A DNA stretch of 64,000 nt. Source: Paenibacillus chitinolyticus NBRC 15660. GTDB lineage: Bacteria > Bacillota > Bacilli > Paenibacillales > NBRC-103111. This document shows, piece after piece, positions 16,989-26,600 of the stretch. A program made the position numbers and the translations under genes. The notes under the pieces are model-generated. The model was not told the DNA's origin. It saw only the letters and a program-made list of their open reading frames with translations, and ran no database searches. The stretch spans positions 186,001-250,000 of the forward strand of contig NZ_BBJT01000008.1 of NCBI RefSeq assembly GCF_000739915.1, written 5' to 3'. Each line of letters starts with the position of its first letter. Positions within the stretch are counted from its first letter, which is position 1.

Positions 16989-17918
16989 ATGACTAGAAGA
17001 AAAATTATTATGGATTGCGATCCGGGACATGATGACGCTATTGCGATTATTTTAGCTGCTGTACAACCGAAACTGGAGATATTAGCGATTACCACGGTCT
17101 CTGGAAATGCGGAAATCGAAAAAACGACCCAAAATGCGTTGAAAGTTTGTGATTTAATTTCATTACATGATGTCGTTGTTTCAAAAGGGGCCAGTGAGCC
17201 TTTGGTTCGAATACGTGAAACTGCACCTGGCATTCATGGAGATTCAGGCTTAGATGGTCCTAAGTTGCCGGAACCTTCCCGCAGTTGGAGCGAGGAACAT
17301 GGCGTTGATACCATTATAAGACTTGTAAAAGAGTCACCGGAGCCTGTTACCCTTCTTCCGACAGGACCATTAACAAATATTGCGCTAGCATTAACAAAAG
17401 CACCGGAAATTAAGAACAATATAGAAGAGATTGTACTAATGGGCGGCGGAACATTTGGTAACTGGACGCCAACTGCCGAATTTAATATTTGGGCTGATCC
17501 GGAAGCCGCAAAAAAAGTATTCGATAGCGGTATTCCCACAGTAGTTATGGGACTTGATATTACACATCAAGCCTTAGCGACCAAAGAAGTTATCGAAGAA
17601 GTGAACAAAATCGATAATCATGTTGCTAAAATAGTAGGCGAATTATTAGTGTTTTTTGCATCGACCTATAAAGAGATGTTCGATTTTGACGGGGCACCGG
17701 TACACGATGTATTGACTGTGGCCTATTGTGTTGCACCGGAATTGTTCAAGACTAAAGATGTAAATATTGTCGTAGAAACTAAAGGAGAGTATACGGCAGG
17801 AACAACCTTAGTTGATCTTCACGGGGTCACCGGTAGAAAAGTTAATGCCAAGTTCGGATTAGAGCTTGATGTAGACGGTTTTTGGAAACTAATGATTGAC
17901 GCACTTAAAAAATACTAG
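16989..17918 (+). CDS. Inosine-uridine preferring nucleoside hydrolase
   Basis: The 309-residue protein starts MTRRKIIMDCDPGHDDAIAI; DCDPGxDD is the calcium-binding signature of nucleoside N-ribohydrolases. GIHGDSGLDGPKLP, LLPTGPLTNIALAL and AEFNIWADPEAA are further family motifs, and HDVLTVAY supplies the last metal ligand. It splits nucleosides into base and ribose. The ribose would go to the ribokinase encoded next, so import, cleavage and phosphorylation are joined in one operon. Confidence 0.93.
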   Translation: MTRRKIIMDCDPGHDDAIAIILAAVQPKLEILAITTVSGNAEIEKTTQNALKVCDLISLHDVVVSKGASEPLVRIRETAPGIHGDSGLDGPKLPEPSRSWSEEHGVDTIIRLVKESPEPVTLLPTGPLTNIALALTKAPEIKNNIEEIVLMGGGTFGNWTPTAEFNIWADPEAAKKVFDSGIPTVVMGLDITHQALATKEVIEEVNKIDNHVAKIVGELLVFFASTYKEMFDFDGAPVHDVLTVAYCVAPELFKTKDVNIVVETKGEYTAGTTLVDLHGVTGRKVNAKFGLELDVDGFWKLMIDALKKY

Positions 17919-18035
17919 AATCTAATATCGAAAAGATAGGCAGATAGCTATCAGAGAGCGATTATACATGGAGAGACATGGATCATGCCCACAGAACCTC
18001 CATGTAAAATCACTTTACCTTCAGGAGTTGAAGTC

Positions 18036-18965
18036 ATGAGAGAACCAAATATAGTAGTTATCGGAAGTTTAAATATGGATATCGCGGTTGAAGCAGAGCG
18101 TTCTCCTTCTATCGGAGAGACGGTTATGGGCACAGACGTCCATTTCATTCCCGGTGGCAAAGGTGCCAATCAAGCCGTGGCCACTTCCAGGCTTGGCGCT
18201 CACACGACGATGATCGGCACGTTGGGCAGTGACGACTTTGGAGCAGAACTTCGGAATTCTCTTGTGAATAGCGGAGTTGACGTTCTTGGGATCAAAACGG
18301 CGGAAGGAATTCCGACTGGGATTGCCTCTATTCTCCTCGCTCAAAAAGATAATCAAATTGTGGTGGTTCCTGGAGCGAATGCCCACTGTCTTCCAGAAGA
18401 TGTATATCGGCATGAAGCTCTCCTTGCACAAGCCGATGTGGTTCTTCTGCAATTGGAAATTCCGCTCGAAACAGTGGTTGCCGCCGCAGAAGTCGCCAAG
18501 CGCCATGGCAAAACGGTCATTTTAAATCCAGGCCCCGCCAGGGACTTGCCGGAAGAACTGTTGAAGCATACGGACTACATTACCCCGAATCGTTTGGAGC
18601 TCGCCCTGCTTACGGGAATGGATACGTCCGGGGAGCAGTGGAAGGATGCGGCGAAACGTTTATTGGAAATGGGTCCACGCCATGTGATTACCACATTGGG
18701 ATCCCAAGGTTCCGCATATATAAAGCCGGATATGCATATAACGACCGTTCCGGCATACCGGGTTCCCGTCATCGATACGACCGGGGCAGGAGACTCTTTT
18801 AACGGCGGATTGGCTTACGCTTTAGCGGTAGGAGATGATCTGGACGCTGCCGTTCGTTTTGCTGCTAAGGTTTCCGCTCTAGCTGTGACCAAACTAGGTG
18901 CTCAAGCCGGAATGCCCTCGCTTGAAGAAGTCGAGACGTTCTGCTGGTCCAACGTCCAAGGATGA
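18036..18965 (+). CDS. rbsK: Ribokinase
   Basis: The 309-residue PfkB enzyme has the ribokinase start NIVVIGSLNMDIAVEAERSP, the GGKGANQAVATSRLG signature, VILNPGPAR, and the catalytic DTTGAGDSFNGGLAYAL near 248. It phosphorylates ribose to ribose-5-phosphate, here probably the ribose freed by the upstream hydrolase. The start at 18036 has AGGAG upstream; the longer frame from 17985 has no ribosome site. Its codon use is richer in GC than the two genes before it, so it may have joined the operon separately. Confidence 0.92.
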   Translation: MREPNIVVIGSLNMDIAVEAERSPSIGETVMGTDVHFIPGGKGANQAVATSRLGAHTTMIGTLGSDDFGAELRNSLVNSGVDVLGIKTAEGIPTGIASILLAQKDNQIVVVPGANAHCLPEDVYRHEALLAQADVVLLQLEIPLETVVAAAEVAKRHGKTVILNPGPARDLPEELLKHTDYITPNRLELALLTGMDTSGEQWKDAAKRLLEMGPRHVITTLGSQGSAYIKPDMHITTVPAYRVPVIDTTGAGDSFNGGLAYALAVGDDLDAAVRFAAKVSALAVTKLGAQAGMPSLEEVETFCWSNVQG

Positions 18966-19200
18966 CGTTACGAAGCTGACAAGGTGTGATTCGAAATCGC
19001 GAATCATCCCATAACCGACACTATTTCTGCCTGTGATTCGAATATTCCAACTACAATTTCAAGATATACATTCCACTTCTTTATGCCAATGGTAGGGAAA
19101 ATGCGCAAACTCATCATACAGATACCGCATCTCTCGGCCTCGCATTAGATTCATTTATTTCCATCACCTGCATAACACAAAACTTATTTGTTAAAATAAC
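18966..19200. other. Intergenic region after ribokinase
   Basis: It contains the hairpin GATTCG...CGAATC near 18990-19008 and a second GTGATTCGAA near 19031. I see no gene. The start of the ssrA-derived island array lies to its right. Confidence 0.4.
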
Positions 19201-19232
19201 AAAATCCACAACCTGTTTCGGTTGTGGATTTT
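19201..19232. terminator. Hairpin flanking island junction J1
   Basis: AAAATCCACAACC (19201-19213) pairs with GGTTGTGGATTTT (19220-19232). Almost the same hairpin stands before the tmRNA-end copy at 21444 (21408-21437). Confidence 0.75.
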
Positions 19233-19237
19233 ATGTA

Positions 19238-19425
19238 TGGAGACGAGGGGGAATATTGCAATCTCTATCCAACCTACTCACGCAGCCTCCTCCGCCGGTA
19301 ACCCTAGCGGTGGATAGGAATCCCGTGCTTCTCCGCTTCGCTCTGTCCGCGCGGAACAGCGAAAAGGCCTCGGCCTCTCGGCTGGGACCTTTTTGCTGTG
19401 TATGGAGGCTAATCGCGGGGATTAA
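19238..19425 (-). repeat. Island junction J1: tmRNA-end fragment plus dispersed repeat
   Basis: TGGAGACGAGGGG (19238-19250) matches the last bases of ssrA. The following about 175 bp parallels 37343-37545 in order: ACCTACTCACGCAGC, AACCCTAGCGGT, AATCCCGTGCTTCTCCGCTTCGC, the GTCCGCGCGG palindrome, the CTCTCGGCTGGGACCTTT terminator and TGTATGGAGGC. It is a diverged copy of the repeat beside ssrA and probably marks the outer edge of the island array. Confidence 0.65.
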
Positions 19426-19544
19426 AAACCACAATTCACCGCCGGGCAATGCTCTTGATATTTAAGCAAATGTAACACAGCTACTCTGTTCCTCATCTAC
19501 TGATTCAGAGCAGTCCATGCCGTTACCAGCAGCCACCCATCTAC

Positions 19545-21290
19545 TTATTTGAATAGCGAATAAACGGAATCGATATACTCGCTCTCGCTGCTACTAACCC
19601 CTCGATAATTACTAAAACCATCTCTAATATAAAGTTTCCCCTGATACCAAACTGGATTTTCGCCGCATCTAACCGTAATTCTTAAAACTGTTTTCTCCTT
19701 AAATTTGATTGGTTCAATAGTTGAATTAACCTGAGTTTTCAGCCGTTCGGGGAGATCAGAATTTCTAATACCTTGGATGATCATGGAGACATAGTTATCT
19801 AAAGATGAACCGTACAAAAGTGCTTCTCTCTCAAGACCAACGACACCAAAATTGTTGATTCTTGAGACAGATATCCGATCCAGTTTTTCTATTTGAGCAG
19901 TATCTTTCTCCTTGTCCGCTATACCAACAAATAGATATCCCGTTCTGTTTTTACCAAGATTGGCTAGTGACGCAAGGGTACAATATATCGTGTCATACAT
20001 ACCCTTATTAAATTTTCTCTCGTTCGGACCTAAATGGTACATCCCTTGCTTGAAGTCATACTCAGGTTTCTCTAATGTAGAATTTCTTATTAGCTGTTCT
20101 AATTCGGTGCTAGTTGTGTAAAATGGAGTTTGATCAGTTGGCCTGAAATATGTTTCAACAAGCCCCTTACACTGGTTAACATTCAATTCTCTGCTTTTCG
20201 AAAGATCGTTTTCATAGCTCAACCTGTTCGTTAAGTTTTTTAGCGCGATACAGATTTCTTTATAGTCGCTTGGCTTTTTACCGTTCTTATACAACAATTC
20301 ATGAAACACAAGGCAGATCGAATAGAATGCCTCGAGGCTCTCTTCCTTACTTTTGCCATTCAGTAATTCTCTTAAACTGATAGATTGAGGTTCAAGTTCT
20401 TCTCTACACATATAAGCAATATGGTTAAATACCCCAACAACTTCTTGGACTAATTTGTCCGCACCATAGTTTTTTATTTCTTGATCAATTTTGATTGTCT
20501 TATCTATTTCCCCAACTCCGTAATAATTGTTAAGTTCCGCTCTTCCTGCTGGATACTGCTTTTCCAAAACAATAGATAGGATAACATCACTGATAATTTC
20601 TTCGTCTTCACTACGCTTAATATCGTTAAGAGAAAATAACTGATGGTTACACCAAAAGGATTTTTCGATATTCGTCTCATAACCGAGCGTATTTCTCTTT
20701 ATTTCTTCTATGAACCCTATACTCTCACTTGAAAATAGCTGATCAGATATCATATCATTTCGCAGAATCAAGCCAATTTTTTTAATTAAGCTTGAGAAGG
20801 CGGTCTTTTTCCCTGCTTGTCTTATTTCCTGAGGATTCAAAGATATTCCATACGAGTTGATTCTCAAAAATATATTATCCACATCTGAATCATCCTTATA
20901 TTCACACAATGCAATCGGTACCTGCGCATTCAAAAAAATTTGCGATTCCGCTTCAGAAATATATTTTCGGCTAGAATCACTATCACATGAATCACTATAA
21001 TCTTTAAAGAAAATAAAATCATCTCCACGTTCAAATCCAAACTTGCCTTCAATATATTCAAATAATGAGTGAAGTCGTTGGATACCGTCTATTACTTCAT
21101 ATACTTCACCTTCCGACATATTAAGCATAATAGCGGGGATCGGATACATTCTGAAGACGCTATCAACCAAATACTTTTTATCCTTCTCTGGCCAAACTAA
21201 ATTCCTTTGATAACGCCGGTTTACAAATAACTTTCCATCCTGGAACAACTGGTAGAGTTGGCGAATTTTAAAGCTAGTTACTCGATACAA
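19545..21290 (-). CDS. DUF262 - AlbA_2 (schlafen-type) fusion protein, probable defence function
   Basis: The 581-residue protein has an N-terminal DUF262/ParB-like domain: VNRRYQRNLVWPEKDKKYLVDSV, the core IDGIQR (about 67-72) and FLRINSYGISLNPQEIRQAG. The last 180 residues look like an AlbA_2/schlafen domain: EKPEYDFKQGMY, LASLANLGKNRTGYLFVGIAD and PVWYQGKLYIRDG. DUF262 is the NTP-dependent nuclease-type domain of GmrSD enzymes and related phage-defence proteins. No HNH domain is seen. The TTG at 21290 has GGAGGG eight bases upstream and is preferred to a TTG at 21308. It is the only gene between junctions J1 and J2. Defence is an inference. Confidence 0.75.
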   Translation of the reverse strand: MYRVTSFKIRQLYQLFQDGKLFVNRRYQRNLVWPEKDKKYLVDSVFRMYPIPAIMLNMSEGEVYEVIDGIQRLHSLFEYIEGKFGFERGDDFIFFKDYSDSCDSDSSRKYISEAESQIFLNAQVPIALCEYKDDSDVDNIFLRINSYGISLNPQEIRQAGKKTAFSSLIKKIGLILRNDMISDQLFSSESIGFIEEIKRNTLGYETNIEKSFWCNHQLFSLNDIKRSEDEEIISDVILSIVLEKQYPAGRAELNNYYGVGEIDKTIKIDQEIKNYGADKLVQEVVGVFNHIAYMCREELEPQSISLRELLNGKSKEESLEAFYSICLVFHELLYKNGKKPSDYKEICIALKNLTNRLSYENDLSKSRELNVNQCKGLVETYFRPTDQTPFYTTSTELEQLIRNSTLEKPEYDFKQGMYHLGPNERKFNKGMYDTIYCTLASLANLGKNRTGYLFVGIADKEKDTAQIEKLDRISVSRINNFGVVGLEREALLYGSSLDNYVSMIIQGIRNSDLPERLKTQVNSTIEPIKFKEKTVLRITVRCGENPVWYQGKLYIRDGFSNYRGVSSSESEYIDSVYSLFK

Positions 21291-21407
21291 AATGTTTCTC
21301 CCTCCCAAAAGTTAGTATTTTCCTTGTACCATATTATAGGAATTACAAATCGATTGTATATAGCGATTGGTCTTATCATAATTAAAGGCTGCCTAAGGAC
21401 AATGCAA

Positions 21408-21437
21408 AAATCCACAACCTCTTACGGTTGTGGATTT
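21408..21437. terminator. Hairpin flanking island junction J2
   Basis: AAATCCACAACC pairs with GGTTGTGGATTT around loop TCTTAC. It is near identical to the hairpin at 19201. Confidence 0.75.
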
Positions 21438-21443
21438 ACATGG

Positions 21444-21526
21444 TGGAGACGAGGGGAGTTGAACCCCTGTCCGAAGATAACGACACATAAGCTTCCACGT
21501 GTTCAGTCAACGGGTTTGATGTCACC
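21444..21526 (-). repeat. Island junction J2: diverged copy of ssrA 3' end (att-like)
   Basis: These 83 bp match the last 82 bp of ssrA (37529-37610), including the T-arm GAGTTGAACCCC, GTCCGAAGATAACGACACAT and GGGTTTGATGTCACC, with scattered changes and one inserted base. Only the 3' end is present, so this is not a working tmRNA but an attachment-site scar. Confidence 0.85.
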
Positions 21527-21529
21527 TGG

Positions 21530-21976
21530 TCATCTGTACTCTATAATAGCATTCTCAGACCAAGCAGGTATTGACTCTACACAAAAAATTAGCTTACCGT
21601 GCACCATTTCCGCAATTATCGAAGGCACATATGTATTATCAATGATAATAACCTGGTATGCGATGTCTAAAGCTGGTTTTAGATTTTGTAAAGGCTGACC
21701 GTATCGAAAGCGAATGTCCTCTTCTGCGATCCAATGCCCACCCTGCTCGACACGAGAAGCTACACGGTCTATATGCATGAGAGACCGGATTCTTCTAACA
21801 GCTTCCCTTCCAGCAGACAGGTCGGCACCTCTCGGATCATCGGGCTTTAATTCCCGTGCAATCTGGTCTGGTCAATCAGTTCAACTAACCATTCTATCAT
21901 TTGCAAGCTGATCGTGCTTTTGCCGGCTCCATTGGTACCAGCAAAAACGGTCATGGTTGGTTTGGTGTCACTCATG
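21530..21976 (-). pseudogene. Zeta-toxin-like kinase, frameshifted
   Basis: The frame starts MSDTKPTMTVFAGTNGAGKS, whose GTNGAGKST is the Walker A loop of zeta-type toxins that phosphorylate UDP-N-acetylglucosamine. A 1-base loss near 21870 shifts the frame. In the next frame the protein goes on as DQIARELKPDDPRGADLSAG, REAVRRIRSLMHIDRVASRV, and ends near SIPAWSENAIIEYR. With the base restored (GACCCAGAC instead of GACCAGAC) one protein of about 149 residues results. The ATG overlaps the antitoxin stop (ATGAGTGA). The toxin is probably dead; it abuts junction J2. Confidence 0.8.
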
Positions 21977-22165
21977 ATATTCAAATTCATGCCGTTTTCC
22001 GGTTGCATCAAAAATGATTTCGAACTTATTTCCTTCAGCGTCTTCACGAACACGTTTGTTATTCTTTATATAATAGATAGATGCACCTGACTCTTTGGCT
22101 TGCTCCCGTGCATGTTGATTCGCTTTTTTTAAAACTTCTTGGAGTTGTTCTCGATTTGCAAACAT
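21968..22165 (-). CDS. Small antitoxin-like protein upstream of the zeta toxin
   Basis: The 65-residue charged protein starts MFANREQLQEVLKKANQHAR and ends KRHEFEYHE. It overlaps the zeta toxin start by 8 bp, the usual antitoxin-toxin coupling. The ATG at 22165 has GGAGGGGG upstream. It is not the helical epsilon antitoxin, so it would be a different partner type. Its role is inferred from position only. Confidence 0.65.
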   Translation of the reverse strand: MFANREQLQEVLKKANQHAREQAKESGASIYYIKNNKRVREDAEGNKFEIIFDATGKRHEFEYHE

Positions 22166-22218
22166 CTTCAATCCCCCTCCAGTTTTAAAATTATGCTTAT
22201 TATATCAAAAATTGAAGT

Positions 22219-22649
22219 GCCACCAACCAGAATACTGGTTACTTGATCGAACAAGATAAATTACAGGTTTCCCCTGGTTTGGTTGTAGTTATAGGTGAAT
22301 GGTTGCTTTCGCAATTGCTAGCAGCAGCCGTAGCAGTTACTATTGGTAGTGTATTTTATTTGGTAGTCTCGGAAATTGCAACTGGCTAAAATTATGCAAG
22401 GAAACCTTTGGATTGAAAATCCACTAACTTTACCACAGACTGTTGGAGGGACTTGTTAACCCTATTTTTGTAAGTGGCGGAGAGTACGTTTGGTCTAGAA
22501 ATTACACAATAGCAGCAGAAGTAGCGAAAGTAGCTGGTGGGAATAGATTTCCTGGTGAACTTGAGTTAACATGTAATTAAGTTCCTGGAAATTACTTCCA
22601 CAACTACTGTCATACATGGAACAGAGTGGGCGGACATTTTTCCTTTTAA
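22219..22649 (+). pseudogene. C-terminal remnant of a secreted/polymorphic toxin
   Basis: Broken reading frames encode GYLIEQDKLQVSPGLVVVIG followed by a hydrophobic stretch (EWLLSQLLAAAVAVTIGSVF), then in another frame NPIFVSGGEYVWSRNYTIAA, and after an in-frame TAA the ending NYFHNYCHTWNRVGGHFSF. The hydrophobic segment followed by a short end with HxHTWNRxGGH-like residues resembles small toxins with a dedicated immunity gene. At least one frameshift and one stop are present. The next gene follows after 12 bp. Confidence 0.6.
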
Positions 22650-22661
22650 TAGGGGGGTCTT

Positions 22662-23180
22662 ATGCAGAAAGAAGAACTTGATAAGCTTTTTAAGAAATCC
22701 AAATTGCCATTCAGGTATTCAGTGAAAGATGCGGAGAAAATACTTACAGACAGATATAACACAATCGAGATCGATAAAGAAATAGTTAACGATTTGAAGA
22801 AAGATCCCCTTGTTAACTACGAAAACATTATAAAATGTTATAGGGTAAATGATAGTAAAATTCATTCCGCTCTCTTTAATGATAATGAACGGAGTATGCA
22901 CGCTGAGACTCGGCAACGTAATGCTAATGAGCCCATATCAAATTCTGAGATTACGGAATCTATGTTACTCTGGAGAAATATTCAAGAAGGAAAGTTCCTC
23001 CAACTGGTACTCGAAAGTGCAGATAGGGAGTATATTTCTTCGTTTACTTTACAAGGTTTAAGCGAAAAAATGTTAGATGAATTAATTATACTTATGGGTA
23101 TTCCACCAGAAGAAGGTTACATTGGGAATCCCGCATATGAATCTTATTTAAACGTTTTGCACAAAAATGAGTTAATTTAA
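22662..23180 (+). CDS. Putative immunity protein for the adjacent toxin remnant
   Basis: The 172-residue soluble protein (MQKEELDKLFKKSKLPFRYS...) shows no family I can name. It begins 12 bp after the toxin remnant, with AGGGGGG upstream, in the place of an immunity gene. The frame is intact while the toxin is broken, the expected order of loss. It is AT-rich compared with the NRPS genes nearby. Confidence 0.55.
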   Translation: MQKEELDKLFKKSKLPFRYSVKDAEKILTDRYNTIEIDKEIVNDLKKDPLVNYENIIKCYRVNDSKIHSALFNDNERSMHAETRQRNANEPISNSEITESMLLWRNIQEGKFLQLVLESADREYISSFTLQGLSEKMLDELIILMGIPPEEGYIGNPAYESYLNVLHKNELI

Positions 23181-23197
23181 ATCGGTCGAGCTCTATT

Positions 23198-23331
23198 TAA
23201 TCCCGTGCTCCTACGCTTCGCTCCGTCGGCGCGGACTGAACCCGCTAGGTTCTCCTCCCGCCTCCCGGAACAACAAAAAAGCCCCAGCCTCTCGGCTGGG
23301 ACCTTTCTGTTGTTGTATGGAGGCGAGCCGT
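23198..23331 (-). repeat. Copy of the dispersed repeat with ssrA-type terminator
   Basis: AATCCCGTGCTCCTACGCTTCGC, GGCGCGGACTGAACCCGC, the AACAACAAAAAAGCCCC terminator and TTGTATGGAGGCGAG match 37409-37544 closely. The sequence after TGGAGGCGAG is unrelated, so only 10 bases of the tmRNA end are kept. Confidence 0.75.
23272..23318. terminator. ssrA-type terminator copy
   Basis: AGCCCCAGCC and GGCTGGGACCT form the stem; AACAACA and TGTTGTT extend it. It is identical to the stem at 37480-37526. Confidence 0.75.
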
Positions 23332-23609
23332 GGCTTGGCATATCCACAATACGCACTTTTATCTAAGCCCAGCAATCTCTTCTCGCCTTAGTCCTAGATA
23401 TACTGCAAGGGATACAGGCGTTCGACACCTCAACGATTTTAATCACAGCGACAACCCCACTTGTTGGATTTATTTAATGGTTGCTTTTATTATAAATCGT
23501 TAAAAAGATATCATTAAGGTATTTAAATTACATTTTGGACTGCTAATGTGGCATTGTTGACACAGTGAATAAAACGCTTTTTATTCAAAAGCGGCAGAGC
23601 AAAAGAAGT
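23332..23609. other. Intergenic region at the end of the NRPS operon
   Basis: It is AT-rich without a gene. A weak hairpin GAATAAA...TTTATTC (about 23567-23586) may end the NRPS transcript. Confidence 0.4.
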
Positions 23610-26600
23610 TTATGACCTCAGCCATGTGCGAACGGGCTGTTCAGAGGCTTCGCAAATACCAAGGAACATCTTCTGCAGATCTTCCAGCATCCGACTAACG
23701 GCTTCGTCGCGGAAGCAAGCCTTCAGGTAGGTCATATATATTTCGTAGCCTTCCGGGATGACACAGACATCAACACGCAGCGGGGTTCCGGAATCGAATA
23801 TGGCCAGCGCTTTTTCGTACTCGTTCTCCAGAGGGACGTCGCGAATCCAATCCTTACCGCCGGAAACCTCGAAATAAGAGGGAAGGTTTTGGAAAATCAT
23901 ATACGATTCGAATAGCGCCTTCTCCTCTGACATCCCGATCCATTCCCTGATTTTCCTCAACGGAGTGTAATCCCATTGCGTGAGCAAGAGCTGTTTCTCC
24001 TGAATTTTCTGCAGGAGCTGAAAAGCAGTCTCATCTTCGTCCACCCGGACTCGCATCGGCAGTGTGTTGATAGTGGGACCAACAATGTCTTCCGCCCCTT
24101 CATATTCCGGCTGTCTGCCATTGGACATAACACCGAACAGAACCTCCCGTTCGTCGGTGTACCGTGCCAGTAGCAGCGACCACGCCAATTGAAACAGCAC
24201 GTTCACCGTAACACGGCTTCGAAGTGCAAGCTCACGCACTTGATGCGGTACCGCAGGTTTGATCTGCACCGACTTCTTCGCGAATCCCTTCCCCCTTGGC
24301 TGTCCATTGAAGGGCGCATGCTCGACAAGCGGCGTCGCTCGGCAAAAGCCCGCCAGCTCTGCGCTCCAATAGCGCCTTGGCTCCTCAAGCGCTCTGGAGC
24401 GGAGCCAGGCAGCGTATTTTCCATAATGACCTGCGGGTGGGAGCTCGTAAGGCTTCTCCTCAAGCAGGCTATAATAACATTTGATCACTTGGATCAATAC
24501 GATAAAATGACTCCAGCCGTCCATCATCAGATACGAGCAGCTCATCACCAATTGGTGATTGTTCTCTCCGAGGGTGGCGAACATCACGTCATAGGTCGTC
24601 GACCGGCGGAGATACGTAAGATCGCTCCGAAGCAGATTGCGTTCCTGGTAGCGCTTCAGCTCTTCCTGTTGCCTCTCCGCATCCCATCCGCGCCAATCCA
24701 GATATTGAACAGGTACCCGGATACTGCTGCGCGTCAGCTGCACCGGCTCGGCAAGCCCTTCATAGACAACGGAGGTTTTGGTTAGCGCAAAATGGTTCGC
24801 CACCCGCTGCCATGCTTCCGTCATGAGCTCGGGCTCCAGCTTGTCCTTGAAACGCATAACCATATTGACGAAAAATTGGGCAGGCTCAGGACGTCGGCGC
24901 ATCGTATCAAGCATGTAGTCCTGCAGAGGCGTAAGAGGATAGACGTCTTCGATCTCTTCGCGAGTTACCCCCTCGATGCTCGCAAAGTCTTCTCGATTAA
25001 GACCTACAAGCGGAAAATCAAACTTGAGCCCGACGACCGTTTCTTTTGGCGGTTCCTCCATTCTTCTGCTGTCTACGCCGATCGCCTGGCTTAGTTCGGC
25101 AATCGTTTGATATTGGAATACTTGCTTGGTGGTAAGCTCGAGTCCCAATTTTCTCGCTCTAGAGATCAGCATCATCGTCTTGATCGAATCGCCGCCAATC
25201 TCAAAATAGTTTTGGTGGACCCCTACCTTCTCGAGAACGAGCAGTTCCTTCCAGATGCCGCACAGCAGCTCTTCGACGAAATTCCGCGGTTCTTCGAACC
25301 GGTCGTCGGACAAATCCGTATCCGGCATAGGCAGCGCTTGACGGTCGATTTTACCGCTGGGTGTGACCGGGAGACGATCCAGAATTACGAACGCCGAAGG
25401 AATCATGTAACTGGGCAACTGTTCTCTAAGACTTTGGCGCAGCGATTCAACGTCCAGCGTCAAGCCTGACTTTCCGACCATATACGCCGTAATTCGTTTG
25501 TCGCCGGGCGTCTCCTCGCGGACGAGAACAACCACTTCCTTCACAGAAGAATGTGTAGCAAGCGCCTCTTGGATCTCGGCAAGCTCAATGCGGAATCCCC
25601 GGACTTTGACCTGGTCGTCGGCCCTGCCAAGAAACTGGATGCGCCCGTCAGGTAAATATCGGCCGATGTCTCCGCTCCGGTATATCCGTGCGCCTTCGCA
25701 AGCCGAGAACGGATCCGGAATAAATTTCTCCCTTGTCAGCTCTTCCCTACGCAGGTAACCGCCGCCGACCCCTTGACCGCCTATGCAGATTTCTCCAGGT
25801 ACCCCGATAGGCATCAACCGCAGCTCCCGATCCGTAATATAGATCTTCATATTGGCCAGCGGCCTTCCAATATGCGGTGGCTGATAAGCTTCCCCGTCAG
25901 GCTCGATCATGCGGAAGGTGCTGGCGATCGTGCATTCCGTGGGGCCATATAGATCGTATACCTCAAACGGCAGGCCACAAGGCAGCTTAGCGGTCCATTT
26001 GTCTCCCCCAGTAAACAGACGGCGGAGAGGCGTTTCCGCAGGCCAGCGCACAGAAACCAGCTGCTCGGCCAGCGGGGTGGGCAGGAAGGCGAAGGTGATC
26101 CCGTTGTCCAGCATCCAATCGCGCAGTAGCTCAGGCTGCAATCTTGTCTCTTCCGAAGGGAGCCACAAGGATGCGCCGGAGACCAGCGCCCCCCAGATCT
26201 CGGCTACGGACAAATCGAAGCCGACCCCCGATGCAAAGCAGACCCGGTCGGAAGAAGACAGCGCCGTGGCGTCCCGATACCAGTGCAAGAAATTGATGAT
26301 GGACTCGTGCGAAATCAACGTTCCCTTAGGCTGGCCCGTAGAACCGGAAGTATAGATGACATACGCCGTTTCCTCATAGAACTGCTTGCGCGAAGACACG
26401 TGAGCATCTGTGAAATCGCAAAGCGGGAAGTCCCCGGATGGGTCAGTTTCATTATCCAGATATAAGATTTGCGCAACGATCGTACCTGCGATAAACGGCC
26501 GGAGCTGCTCTGTGGTCAGCAGCACTGAAGCAAGCGAATCGTTCAGAATGTACGTTATCCGTTCCTTCGGAAGGATAGGATCGATCGGCAAATAGGCACC

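Noticed and set aside
21444-21526. Possible separate tRNA or second tmRNA
   Set aside because: Only the 3' part of ssrA is present; no 5' acceptor strand, D-loop or tag message.
24189-24785. 198-residue plus-strand frame inside the NRPS gene
   Set aside because: Antisense shadow of the terminal C domain; many similar frames occur opposite all three megasynthase genes.
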